From NCBI GenBank assembly GCA_934463345.1, contig CAKSJL010000023.1, forward strand, positions 1-21,418: DNA of 21,418 nucleotides, read 5' to 3'. This document shows positions 15,511 through 21,418 of this stretch, in pieces. Source of the stretch: an uncultured Oscillospiraceae bacterium. GTDB taxonomy: Bacteria > Bacillota > Clostridia > Oscillospirales > Ruminococcaceae. Under the pieces are notes generated by a model. That model was not told the DNA's origin. It made no database searches and saw nothing but the letters and a program-made list of their open reading frames with translations. The translations under genes and the position numbers were made by a program. Within the stretch, counting starts at the first letter, position 1. The number at the start of each line of letters is the position of its first letter.

Positions 15511-15536
15511 AAGGAACGACTTTGCAATCGTTCCTT
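15511..15536 (-). terminator. Terminator of the tRNA-Ser pair
   Basis: A 9-bp perfect stem (AAGGAACGA / TCGTTCCTT) with an 8-nt loop, followed by a T-run on the minus strand, 7 nt after the CCA of tRNA-Ser(GCU). Confidence 0.85.
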
Positions 15537-15542
15537 TGAGTT

Positions 15543-15632
15543 TGGCGGAGAAAGAGGGATTTGAACCCTCGCGCCAGTTTCCCGACCTACTCCCTTAGCA
15601 GGGGAGCCCCTTCACCACTTGGGTATTTCTCC
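15543..15632 (-). tRNA. tRNA-Ser (anticodon GCU)
   Basis: Acceptor GGAGAAA pairs with TTTCTCC, discriminator G, encoded CCA. The anticodon arm is CTCCC-CTGCTAA-GGGAG, giving GCU. A long variable arm (TAGGTCGGGAAACTGGC) and a T-arm with GGTTCAAAT confirm a class II serine tRNA of 90 nt. It is transcribed after tRNA-Ser(UGA). Confidence 0.96.
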
Positions 15633-15657
15633 ATGGTTACAGCTTGTAATATAAAAA

Positions 15658-15746
<89 letters not shown>

Positions 15747-15767
15747 AGCGCTTCAATCAGCTTATTT

Positions 15768-15796
15768 ATTATACAACACTTTTCCGAATATGTCAA
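15768..15796 (-). promoter_or_regulatory. Consensus promoter of the tRNA-Ser pair
   Basis: Minus strand TTGACA, exactly 17 nt, TATAAT: full consensus, as expected for stable RNA. It starts transcription about 15 nt before tRNA-Ser(UGA). Confidence 0.9.
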
Positions 15797-15839
15797 TACA
15801 AAATCGGATAATTGTATATATGCACAATCAAAGTCGCTT

Positions 15840-17165
15840 TTATAGATATTTTATAAGTGATTTTGCATAATAAATAAGCTCTTTTTTATCATTTTTCACC
15901 TCATCCCGCATAACTTCATCAAGAAGCTTATTTAATATCTCTCCTATATTTCTTCCACTGACGCCCAGTTTCACAATATCAGAACCGCTTATATCAAGCT
16001 GATTCAGGCTTATGCATTCATTATTGTCAGCAATTTCCCTTATAATTTTCTCCTGATTATCAGATTTTTTCAGTCTTTCCCGACAAAACTCCTGCTTGGA
16101 CATGGAATCCGCCCTCTGTACATCTATAAGGTCGAGAGTATTTTCAACACCAATCTCTCCCATCAGCCTTTTAATCTCATATCTGCTGTTAAGCTCGTCG
16201 CTGTGATGATAAATAAGTCTTGTAACATCTGCCGTAAACGAATTCGGAAACCTGAAACGCTTCATTATTTCCTTTGCCCTTACTGCACTTTTTTGGGCGT
16301 GTCTCTTAAAATGTCCTTGTCCGTTTTCGTCCTGTTTATAACATTCCGGCTTTGATATGTCATGGAAAAACATTGCCGTTCTGATTTTTTTTGTATTTTT
16401 GGAATACTTCACCGCATGTATAATATGCTCCCAGACATCATATTTATGATAGGGCGTATGCTGTTCAAAGTCAAAGCATTTCCTTATTTCAGGAATAAAC
16501 ACAGCAATTACCTCACGATATTTGCGCAGGATATTGTCCGGAACTCTGCCGCACAATATCCCCTCAAATTCATCCCTTATTCTTTCTGCTGAAATTTTTT
16601 TTAACAGTTGTGCATTTTCAAGTATCGCTCCTGAAGTGCTGCTCTCTATTTCAAAACCAAACATTGATGAAAAACGAAGCGCACGCAGTATTCTGAGTGC
16701 GTCCTCGGAAAACCTCTCCCCTGCATCTCCAACTGTTCTTATAACCCTTCCGACAATATCCTGCTGACCGTTAAAAGGATCTGTGAGCGCTCCGTTTATG
16801 TCCATGGCTATTGCGTTCATTGTAAAGTCACGACGCCTGAGATCCTCTTCAAGGCAGGACGAAAAGCGTACAGCGTCAGGGTGGCGATTGTCAGTATAGC
16901 CTGATTCAGTACGATAGGTTGTTATTTCAACAAGGTTTCCATCAATAACTATTGCCTCTGTTCCATGTTTTTCACCGGAAGATATAGTCTTATACTCTGA
17001 AAAAACTGATTTGATCTGTTCCGGCATTGCATTTGTTGTTATGTCGAAATCGTGCGGCTCTATACCCATGATAAAATCACGAACACATCCGCCCACTAAA
17101 TAAGCCTCGAAACCGTTTTTTTCAAGCTGCTTTATCGCCCTGACAGCGTATTCCGGAATATTCAT
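15840..17165 (-). CDS. cca: CCA tRNA nucleotidyltransferase with HD domain, 441 aa
   Basis: Adds or repairs the 3' CCA of tRNAs. The class II nucleotidyltransferase head is intact: YLVGGCVRDFIMGIEPHDFD with the GG and DxD motifs (D39, D41). ETTYR-type (EITTYRTESGY), RRDFTMNAIAMD, LTDPFNGQQDI and ALRILRALRFSSMFGF follow, in the usual order. The C-terminal half carries an HD-type phosphohydrolase domain (YDVWEHIIHAV, AMFFHDISKP), as in many Firmicutes. AAAAAGGAG lies 7 nt before the ATG. It is followed on the same strand by two tRNA-Ser genes that already encode CCA, so its likely job here is repair or serving other tRNAs. Only 38 bp separate its start from the hairpin repeat, and I find no convincing promoter in them. 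Confidence 0.95.
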   Translation of the reverse strand: MNIPEYAVRAIKQLEKNGFEAYLVGGCVRDFIMGIEPHDFDITTNAMPEQIKSVFSEYKTISSGEKHGTEAIVIDGNLVEITTYRTESGYTDNRHPDAVRFSSCLEEDLRRRDFTMNAIAMDINGALTDPFNGQQDIVGRVIRTVGDAGERFSEDALRILRALRFSSMFGFEIESSTSGAILENAQLLKKISAERIRDEFEGILCGRVPDNILRKYREVIAVFIPEIRKCFDFEQHTPYHKYDVWEHIIHAVKYSKNTKKIRTAMFFHDISKPECYKQDENGQGHFKRHAQKSAVRAKEIMKRFRFPNSFTADVTRLIYHHSDELNSRYEIKRLMGEIGVENTLDLIDVQRADSMSKQEFCRERLKKSDNQEKIIREIADNNECISLNQLDISGSDIVKLGVSGRNIGEILNKLLDEVMRDEVKNDKKELIYYAKSLIKYL

Positions 17166-17203
17166 ATATCTTCTCCTTTTTACAACAGGACTGCATAATT
17201 ATT

Positions 17204-17370
17204 TAGAACCCGTCTTCACAAGATATGTGTGTGGATTTCCAAGCAAAATTTTTACACAGACAAGGCAAAAATGCGCAGGCATACTTGTGTATGGCAAGCT
17301 TTTTTAACGCAGTATGCGAAAAAACTTGCTGGAAAGATGTGCGCATACGCTTGTGAAAACGGATTCTTAT
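17204..17370. repeat. 167-bp nested hairpin repeat (full-length copy of the 7910-7979 family)
   Basis: Imperfect inverted ends (TAGAACCCGTCTTCACAAG on the left, CTTGTGAAAACGGATTCTTA on the right) continue inward with matches for about 55 nt. TTTCCA occurs near the inner end of both arms. A second inverted pair, GCAAGCTTTTTT (17294-17305) and AAAAAACTTGC (17319-17329), lies in the right-central part. There is no coding capacity. The two ends match the two halves of the shorter copy at 7910-7979. The arrangement is that of a miniature inverted-repeat element or an extragenic palindromic repeat. It lies between the xylanase terminator and cca. Confidence 0.8.
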
Positions 17371-17385
17371 CCTGCATAAAATAAT

Positions 17386-17404
17386 GGGACGCATTAAGCG
17401 TCCC
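17386..17404 (-). terminator. Terminator of the xylanase gene
   Basis: GGGACGC and GCGTCCC form a 7-bp stem with a 5-nt loop, followed by ATTATTTT on the minus strand. A T-run on the plus side could make it two-way. It is 15 nt beyond the xylanase stop codon. Confidence 0.8.
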
Positions 17405-17419
17405 TTATTTTTTATTATC

Positions 17420-19309
17420 TTATCCCTCATAAACCTTTAATTCAGCTGTTTTGTCACCTGTCAGGTATTTACAAAGCAGTACAAGGTCAGATGTTGTAAC
17501 AAAACCATCACCATTTGTATCAGCAGCATCTGCATGCGGATCCAGAACTGCAAAATCATTCATGAGAATGTTTCTCAATGCAACAGCATCAAACGCATTA
17601 ACAACTCCGTCTGATTTCACATCACCCGGAATTATACCAGTTGGCTCTGTCGGATCTGTTTCAGGTTCAGTTGTCGGTTCTGTAGGTACAGGCTCAATTC
17701 CATCTGTTATGGAATAATATGCCGGCTTTGCCTTATATTCAGCATCAAAGAGAAGCGGAAGCTTTGCGGCTCTCCAGCTCTGGTCGTCTGTAACGCCCCA
17801 GAGAACAACAGCTGAAATACTGTCCTTGTATTCAACAATAGCGTCAAATATATCACTGTAGTAATCAGCCTGCTTCTGAAGTCCTGATTCTGTTGTATCG
17901 CCTGTTGTAACGTCAAGCTCTGTTATCTGAATATCAAGACCTGTTGCAGCAAACTTTTCAAGACAGGTTTTATAAGCCGATGCACTCGGGAAACTTACGT
18001 CAAGGTGAGACTGCATTCCGATACCGTCAATAAGCCCCTTTTCCTTAAGCTCTGTTGCCATATTAACTATTGCGTTAGTTTTGCTTGTCATATATTCATT
18101 GAAATCGTTGTAATAAAGCTTTGTTCCCTCCGGAGCATACTGTCTTGCAAACTTAAACGCATATTCAATAAATGAATTGTCACCGAAAACCTGCACCCAT
18201 GCGGATGTATCAGGAGTTACATTGTTTGAACCAGCTGTTCTCGGTGTACCATTGTCTGTCCACGCTTCATTCACAACGTCCCAGGCATAAACATCAAGAT
18301 CAGGATACTCCGTTGCAATTGCATTCATTACATTTTTAATGTAATTTTCCATTCTCTCGATCATTTTTTCTTTTGAAACCCATGCACCTGAATCGGAATA
18401 GCCCTCCTTAAAGAACCAGTCCGGAGTCTGACTGTGCCATACAAGAGTATGACCCCTGAGCGGAATATTGTTTTCCTGGCAATATTCAAGAATTGGCTTT
18501 GCAGCAGCAAGAGTCACCTGCGGATTTGTATCGTCGCCGTCACTCTCATAAAGTGCAAGCGAAGCATTCTTGTCAAGAACAGCGTCAGGCTTCAGCTCAT
18601 TTCCCGGTGTAATGCTTTGGTTAAAATGCTTTTCAACAAGCTTCATGAAAGGCTTTGAAGAAAGGTTTGAAGCCATAATAGAAGTACCTACCTTGAAATA
18701 GCCATTATACACGTCCTTGATTCCCGGGATATCTTCAATATCAACCTCAGGAGCATTGCTCAGAGTAAAATCATCTATATACATATCAACCTTTGCATCG
18801 TTTGATTCAAAATAAATATACTTGTCAGTTGTTCCTGCCGGGAAGCTTATCTTAATATCTGAGAACTCAACCCATTCGCCCTGGCTGACCTTTGACTGAA
18901 CATTCTCATATTTAATGTTCCCGTCGCTGTCTGTGTACTGTTTGCTGAGTGTGACAGTGCTATACCATTTTGTCATTGCAGCGGCAGAAACAACATATTC
19001 CTCGCCTGTGTTTATAATATCGTCAAGTGCAATCTGCGGACCGTTCCAGTTTTTGATTCTCTCACTTACGCAAAGAGAATTTGAACCGCTGTGAGCAGCA
19101 TCGGACGTAACAGTCAAAACCTCGTTTTCACCTCGTCTGGTAAACGGGTTTTCGCCGTTTTCAAAATCAGCTGAAACCAGTAAACTATCCTGAGTTTCTG
19201 CGGCAGTTACTGATGAATAATTAACAGGCATCATCATTCCTGCCACCGGTACAACCGAGCAAAGCATAGCGGCGCCTAAAATACCGGCAATGATTTTTTT
19301 ACTCTTCAT
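17420..19309 (-). CDS. Secreted cellulosomal endo-1,4-beta-xylanase: CBM - GH10 - dockerin, 629 aa
   Basis: Cleaves xylan outside the cell and is built to dock on a scaffoldin. Order from the start used: signal peptide to about residue 35 (SSVTA-AE); carbohydrate-binding module about 39-189, CBM22/CBM4_9-like (SADFENGENPFTRRG, AHSGSNSLCVSER, KVDMYIDDFTLS); GH10 about 199-539, with RGHTLVWHSQTPDWF, acid/base E348 in DVVNEAW and nucleophile E464 in ITELDVT; a Thr/Pro/Glu linker; and a type I dockerin about 561-622 with two calcium-binding repeats (GDVKSDGVVNAFDAVALRNI and ADTNGDGFVTTSDLVLLCKY). I use the ATG at 19309, since GAGGAGG lies 7-8 nt upstream. The in-frame ATG at 19327 is part of that ribosome-binding site. 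It has its own promoter and terminator. Confidence 0.97.
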   Translation of the reverse strand: MKSKKIIAGILGAAMLCSVVPVAGMMMPVNYSSVTAAETQDSLLVSADFENGENPFTRRGENEVLTVTSDAAHSGSNSLCVSERIKNWNGPQIALDDIINTGEEYVVSAAAMTKWYSTVTLSKQYTDSDGNIKYENVQSKVSQGEWVEFSDIKISFPAGTTDKYIYFESNDAKVDMYIDDFTLSNAPEVDIEDIPGIKDVYNGYFKVGTSIMASNLSSKPFMKLVEKHFNQSITPGNELKPDAVLDKNASLALYESDGDDTNPQVTLAAAKPILEYCQENNIPLRGHTLVWHSQTPDWFFKEGYSDSGAWVSKEKMIERMENYIKNVMNAIATEYPDLDVYAWDVVNEAWTDNGTPRTAGSNNVTPDTSAWVQVFGDNSFIEYAFKFARQYAPEGTKLYYNDFNEYMTSKTNAIVNMATELKEKGLIDGIGMQSHLDVSFPSASAYKTCLEKFAATGLDIQITELDVTTGDTTESGLQKQADYYSDIFDAIVEYKDSISAVVLWGVTDDQSWRAAKLPLLFDAEYKAKPAYYSITDGIEPVPTEPTTEPETDPTEPTGIIPGDVKSDGVVNAFDAVALRNILMNDFAVLDPHADAADTNGDGFVTTSDLVLLCKYLTGDKTAELKVYEG

Positions 19310-19367
19310 AATATTATTCCTCCTCATTAAAAAGTATCCCGAAAGCGCCTTTTTAGAGGCAAATCCG

Positions 19368-19388
19368 AAAACGTTTAATTATTTAAAC
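19368..19388. promoter_or_regulatory. Operator-like palindromes in the xylanase leader
   Basis: AAACGTTT (19369-19376) is a palindrome with the central CG typical of LacI-family sites. It overlaps the 16-bp inverted repeat GTTTAA-TTAT-TTAAAC (19373-19388). Both lie downstream of the promoter, where a bound repressor could block transcription. The match to the catabolite-response consensus is only partial. Confidence 0.4.
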
Positions 19389-19411
19389 ACGAACTATATA
19401 TACTACTTTTA

Positions 19412-19440
19412 ATTTTATCATAGGCATATTGAAAAGTCAA
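19412..19440 (-). promoter_or_regulatory. Promoter of the xylanase gene
   Basis: Minus strand TTGACT, 17 nt, TAAAAT, with a leader of roughly 95 nt before the ATG at 19309. The leader holds the operator candidates and the ribosome-binding site. Confidence 0.75.
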
Positions 19441-19584
19441 CTGTTTTGAACAAAAATAAACGTAAAAATTAAATGGCGTTGGTTGTATTGCTATAGTTAT
19501 TACAAAAAAATTAATATAATATATTTACATTATGTCATATCGTCTGACAAAAGAAGAATTTTGTTATAATCACCTGGCTTCCTA

Positions 19585-20481
19585 TCAGTTATCCTGTATT
19601 ATCTTTGTTCCGTCATTATCAATATGAAACTCCTTTACCTGCCATCCGCCAAGTCCGGCATTATCAAGAGAAAATTTCATTTTTCCGGAAAAATACTTAT
19701 TATTCTCATTTATTATGGCGACAATTGTAGGACCTGCACCACTAATGTACGAACCATATGCTCCATGATTATATGCAATGTCAAAAACCTCTCTTGCATT
19801 AGGTATAAGCTCCATTCTGTATGGTTGGTGAAGCTTATCATGAACTGCTGTGCGAAGATTTTCAAACTTTCCGGTCAGAAGTGACGCTGAAAAGAGCGCT
19901 GCCCTTGAAAGGTTATAAACTGCATCCTTATGTGATACTTCTTTTGGCAGGCATGCCCTTGCTTTTTCAGTTTTAAGCTCAAAATCCGGTATTATTGCAA
20001 CGAATTTAAGCTTTGTAAATACCTCCTGTTTTACCCAGTGAACCTTTTTTCCGTCAAAAACTGCGGTAACAATTCCTCCTAAAAGGGCAGGAGCGGTATT
20101 ATCAGGGTGTCCCTCGATCTGCGCTGCGAGGTCAACGAGATCATCAGTCGAAAGAGGGTTTCCGAGAAGCGTGTTTGCGCCGACAATGCCGGCAACAATA
20201 CATGCAGAGCTTGAACCAAGACCCCTTGCCATAGGAATATTGTTTGTCTGACGGATTTTCAGCCCCTTTATACTGCGGCCGCAGATATTAAAAAGATCCT
20301 TTGCTGATACATATATAAGGTTTGATTCGTCTGTTGGTACTATTACGTCATCAGCAGAGGTGATCTCAATTTTATCCGATTCCTCCATTTCAACATAATT
20401 GTAATAAGTCAGTGCAAGGCCAAGTGCATCAAAGCCTGCACCAAGGTTGGCAGATGTAGCCGGAATTTGAATTTTTATCAT
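19585..20481 (-). CDS. thrB: Homoserine kinase, 298 aa
   Basis: Phosphorylates homoserine in threonine synthesis. GHMP-kinase layout: IQIPATSANLGAGFDALGLA at the N-terminus, the ATP-binding glycine/serine loop in PMARGLGSSSACIVAG (about 83-98), GHPDNTAPALLGG, and the C-terminal GSYISGAGPTIVAI. The family assignment is clear and the length normal. I start it at the ATG at 20481, with GGAG 7 nt upstream. A TTG at 20511 would add ten residues with no family match. No other threonine gene is adjacent, so it appears to be transcribed alone. I see no clear terminator between its stop and the xylanase promoter. Confidence 0.96.
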   Translation of the reverse strand: MIKIQIPATSANLGAGFDALGLALTYYNYVEMEESDKIEITSADDVIVPTDESNLIYVSAKDLFNICGRSIKGLKIRQTNNIPMARGLGSSSACIVAGIVGANTLLGNPLSTDDLVDLAAQIEGHPDNTAPALLGGIVTAVFDGKKVHWVKQEVFTKLKFVAIIPDFELKTEKARACLPKEVSHKDAVYNLSRAALFSASLLTGKFENLRTAVHDKLHQPYRMELIPNAREVFDIAYNHGAYGSYISGAGPTIVAIINENNKYFSGKMKFSLDNAGLGGWQVKEFHIDNDGTKIIQDN

Positions 20482-20515
20482 AGTGTTACTCCATTCTCTG
20501 AATGTTTTCAAACAA

Positions 20516-20521
20516 ATTATA
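20516..20521 (-). promoter_or_regulatory. -10 box of the homoserine kinase gene
   Basis: TATAAT on the minus strand about 35 nt before the ATG. No good -35 hexamer is seen at the expected distance. Confidence 0.4.
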
Positions 20522-20664
20522 ACATATTTCTGCTGAAATTTCTACTGTGATTATTATAAATACACGAAAGTAATAATTCTTTTGTGTAGTTTGACATTAC
20601 AAAGCGAATAATGTTGATAAAAATATATAAATATGACAAACATTATGATTTTCAAAAAAAGATG

Positions 20665-20693
20665 TTGACATTTCCTTTAGGCTTTGATATAAT
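20665..20693 (+). promoter_or_regulatory. Consensus promoter of the tRNA-Leu/tRNA-Ser unit
   Basis: TTGACA, exactly 17 nt, TATAAT. Transcription should start about 9 nt before tRNA-Leu. A second TTGACA at 20591-20596 is 17 nt from TTGATA and might be a weaker tandem promoter. Confidence 0.9.
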
Positions 20694-20708
20694 ATTAATG
20701 TACTCAAT

Positions 20709-20792
20709 GCGAGTGTGCTGGAATAGGCAGACAGGCACGTTTGAGGGGCGTGTGTCATTGGCGTACGGGTTCAAGTCCCGTCACTCGCACCA
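20709..20792 (+). tRNA. tRNA-Leu (anticodon GAG)
   Basis: Acceptor GCGAGTG pairs with CACTCGC, discriminator A, encoded CCA. The anticodon arm is CACGT-TTGAGGG-GCGTG, giving GAG. It has a long variable arm and a GGTTCAAGT T-arm, and is 84 nt long. A strong terminator follows immediately. Confidence 0.95.
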
Positions 20793-20797
20793 GTATG

Positions 20798-20824
20798 AAT
20801 ACCTCAGCTTTAAGCTGAGGTATT
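20798..20824 (+). terminator. Terminator after tRNA-Leu
   Basis: AATACCTCAGC and GCTGAGGTATT pair perfectly over 11 bp with a 5-nt loop, followed by TTT. It is a complete terminator, so the next tRNA needs read-through or its own promoter. Confidence 0.85.
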
Positions 20825-20839
20825 TTTAATTTGACAAAT

Positions 20840-20931
20840 GGAAAGATGGCTGAGCTGGTCTAAGGCGCACGACTGGAACTCGTGTATACGTTAATAGCGT
20901 ATCGAGGGTTCGAATCCCTCTCTTTCCGCCA
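20840..20931 (+). tRNA. tRNA-Ser (anticodon GGA)
   Basis: Acceptor GGAAAGA pairs with TCTTTCC, discriminator G, encoded CCA. The anticodon arm is CACGA-CTGGAAC-TCGTG, giving GGA. The variable arm is long (ATACGTTAATAGCGTAT) and the T-arm has GGTTCGAAT. It is 92 nt long and is the third serine tRNA of the window. Confidence 0.95.
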
Positions 20932-20933
20932 AC

Positions 20934-20963
20934 AACTCCCGTAACTACGAGGTTTCGGGAGTT
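20934..20963 (+). terminator. Terminator after tRNA-Ser(GGA)
   Basis: An 8-bp stem (AACTCCCG / CGGGAGTT) closes a 14-nt loop, followed by TTTCTTTT. Confidence 0.8.
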
Positions 20964-21001
20964 TTTCTTTTCCATATGGGCGGAATTAAAATATCATTAA
21001 A

Positions 21002-21191
21002 AACGGCTGTACGACGACGTTACGACAACGTAACAGCAGAAAACAAACGAATAAAATAAACAATAAAAGTAACTATATGATAACTGCTATAAAATAAGAT
21101 GTAGTTTTCTTTGAGAATATTCCGGAAAAATACACGATAAATATAGCCGTTAAGTTATCCCTGTCAGAAATAATTCTGGCAGGGATTTTTT
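21002..21191 (+). ncRNA. Candidate structured RNA or leader ending in a strong terminator
   Basis: No gene lies here, but three structures are ordered. A 10-bp long-range helix pairs AACGGCTGTA (21002-21011) with TATAGCCGTT (21142-21151), with one G-U. Inside its 5' part is GTTACG-acaa-CGTAAC. Immediately downstream lies a 12-bp terminator (TCCCTGTCAGAA / TTCTGGCAGGGA, 21158-21185, 4-nt loop) with six T. The terminator lies 22 nt before the DUF960-like start and no upstream gene needs it, since tRNA-Ser has its own. I see no clear promoter and match no known class. It could be a small RNA, a terminator-controlled leader, or a remnant. Confidence 0.4.
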
Positions 21192-21212
21192 GCTTTATGG
21201 AGGAAAAATATT

Positions 21213-21353
21213 ATGTTTAATAATCAGAGGTATATAACAAGAGGTGTTGCAGATAGTATAGAACCTTTTTGTCAGTTGCTTATGTGGGACATGATAGATA
21301 ATCTGAAGGAAACCATGATTAAATCTTCCCATTACGCAGCAAATATGGTATAA
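21213..21353 (+). pseudogene. Truncated DUF960-like protein, 46 codons left
   Basis: The start MFNNQRYITRGVADSIEPFC, followed by QLLMWDMIDNL, matches what I remember of DUF960 proteins (an N-terminal YITRGV motif, then a LW..ID segment), which usually run to about 95-110 residues. After residue 32 the similarity ends. The frame reads ETMIKSSHYAANMV and stops. GGAGG lies about 9 nt before the ATG. The stop overlaps the -10 box of the following transposase gene, so insertion of that element near codons 32-36 probably cut the gene. It is not certain that the original protein was longer. The function of DUF960 is unknown. Confidence 0.6.
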
Positions 21354-21354
21354 T
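21326..21354 (+). promoter_or_regulatory. Promoter of the transposase-like gene
   Basis: TTCCCA, 17 nt, TATAAT, preceded by TGG to give an extended -10. It lies 35 nt before the start at 21389. Confidence 0.5.
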
Positions 21355-21388
21355 AGAAAAAAGGCGAAAAAGCAGGAGGAAAAGAAAA

Positions 21389-21418
21389 ATGAGCCAGATG
21401 ACATTCAGCGATTATGAG
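21389..21418 (+). CDS. First ten codons of a probable IS5-type transposase, continues outside window
   Basis: Only MSQMTFSDYE is visible. Transposases of the IS5/IS1182 group often begin with MxQMTFxDxEY, so a transposase is the best reading, but ten residues cannot prove it. AGGAGGA lies 8-9 nt before the ATG, and a promoter precedes it. Its position directly behind a truncated gene fits an insertion sequence whose left end lies somewhere in 21300-21345. Confidence 0.45.
   Translation, partial: MSQMTFSDYE

Noticed and set aside
20611..20829. 72-codon plus-strand ORF
   Set aside because: It covers the consensus promoter, tRNA-Leu and its terminator; no ribosome-binding site.
20840..20931. 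tRNA-Ser as an integration site with an attR/attL pair
   Set aside because: I found no duplicate of the tRNA 3' end downstream and no integrase within the window.

Overview
The window looks like a chromosomal segment of a Gram-positive, low-to-moderate-GC clostridial anaerobe, most likely Ruminococcus (Oscillospiraceae). Three things suggest this. A secreted GH10 xylanase ends in a type I dockerin, which is a cellulosome signature. Lysine/diaminopimelate synthesis uses the LL-diaminopimelate aminotransferase DapL. Promoters are strong TTGACA/TATAAT types, ribosome-binding sites are purine-rich, and TTG is used as a start codon. The genus call is inference from gene content, not from a search.

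Layout. Positions 1-2114, minus strand: a polar amino-acid ABC transporter made of a lipoprotein binding protein, a terminator, a small GNAT acetyltransferase, and a permease that runs off the window and has its own promoter and palindromic operator candidate. Positions 2205-6549, minus: recJ and a bifunctional rel (ppGpp synthetase/hydrolase), coupled by an ATGA overlap. Positions 6683-10945: a cell-envelope block with a FemAB-type aminoacyltransferase (+) converging on a two-gene minus operon of tagD (CDP-glycerol synthesis) and a fused TagF-like glycerophosphotransferase/GT4 glycosyltransferase. The convergent gap holds two tandem hairpin repeats. Positions 11046-13300, plus: the dapF-dapL operon, followed by a monocistronic 63-aa acidic protein with its own terminator. 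Positions 13648-15477, minus: a secreted protein gene broken by one in-frame TAA. Positions 15511-17165, minus: two serine tRNAs under a perfect consensus promoter, with the CCA-adding enzyme upstream. Positions 17204-19440, minus: a long hairpin repeat, then the CBM-GH10-dockerin xylanase with promoter and operator-like palindromes. Positions 19585-20521, minus: homoserine kinase. Positions 20665-21418, plus: tRNA-Leu and tRNA-Ser, a potentially structured non-coding stretch, a truncated DUF960-like gene, and the first codons of what looks like an IS5-type transposase.

Functionally this is mostly housekeeping: amino-acid uptake and synthesis, stringent response, DNA repair, wall polymer and cross-bridge synthesis, and tRNA supply. 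One polysaccharide-degrading enzyme is embedded in it. I see no CRISPR array, phage or obvious defence system. The least explained items are a family of intergenic hairpin repeats (17204-17370 and 7910-7979, perhaps also 7839-7904), the interrupted secreted gene, the small YEDIM-repeat protein, and the candidate structured RNA at 21002-21191.
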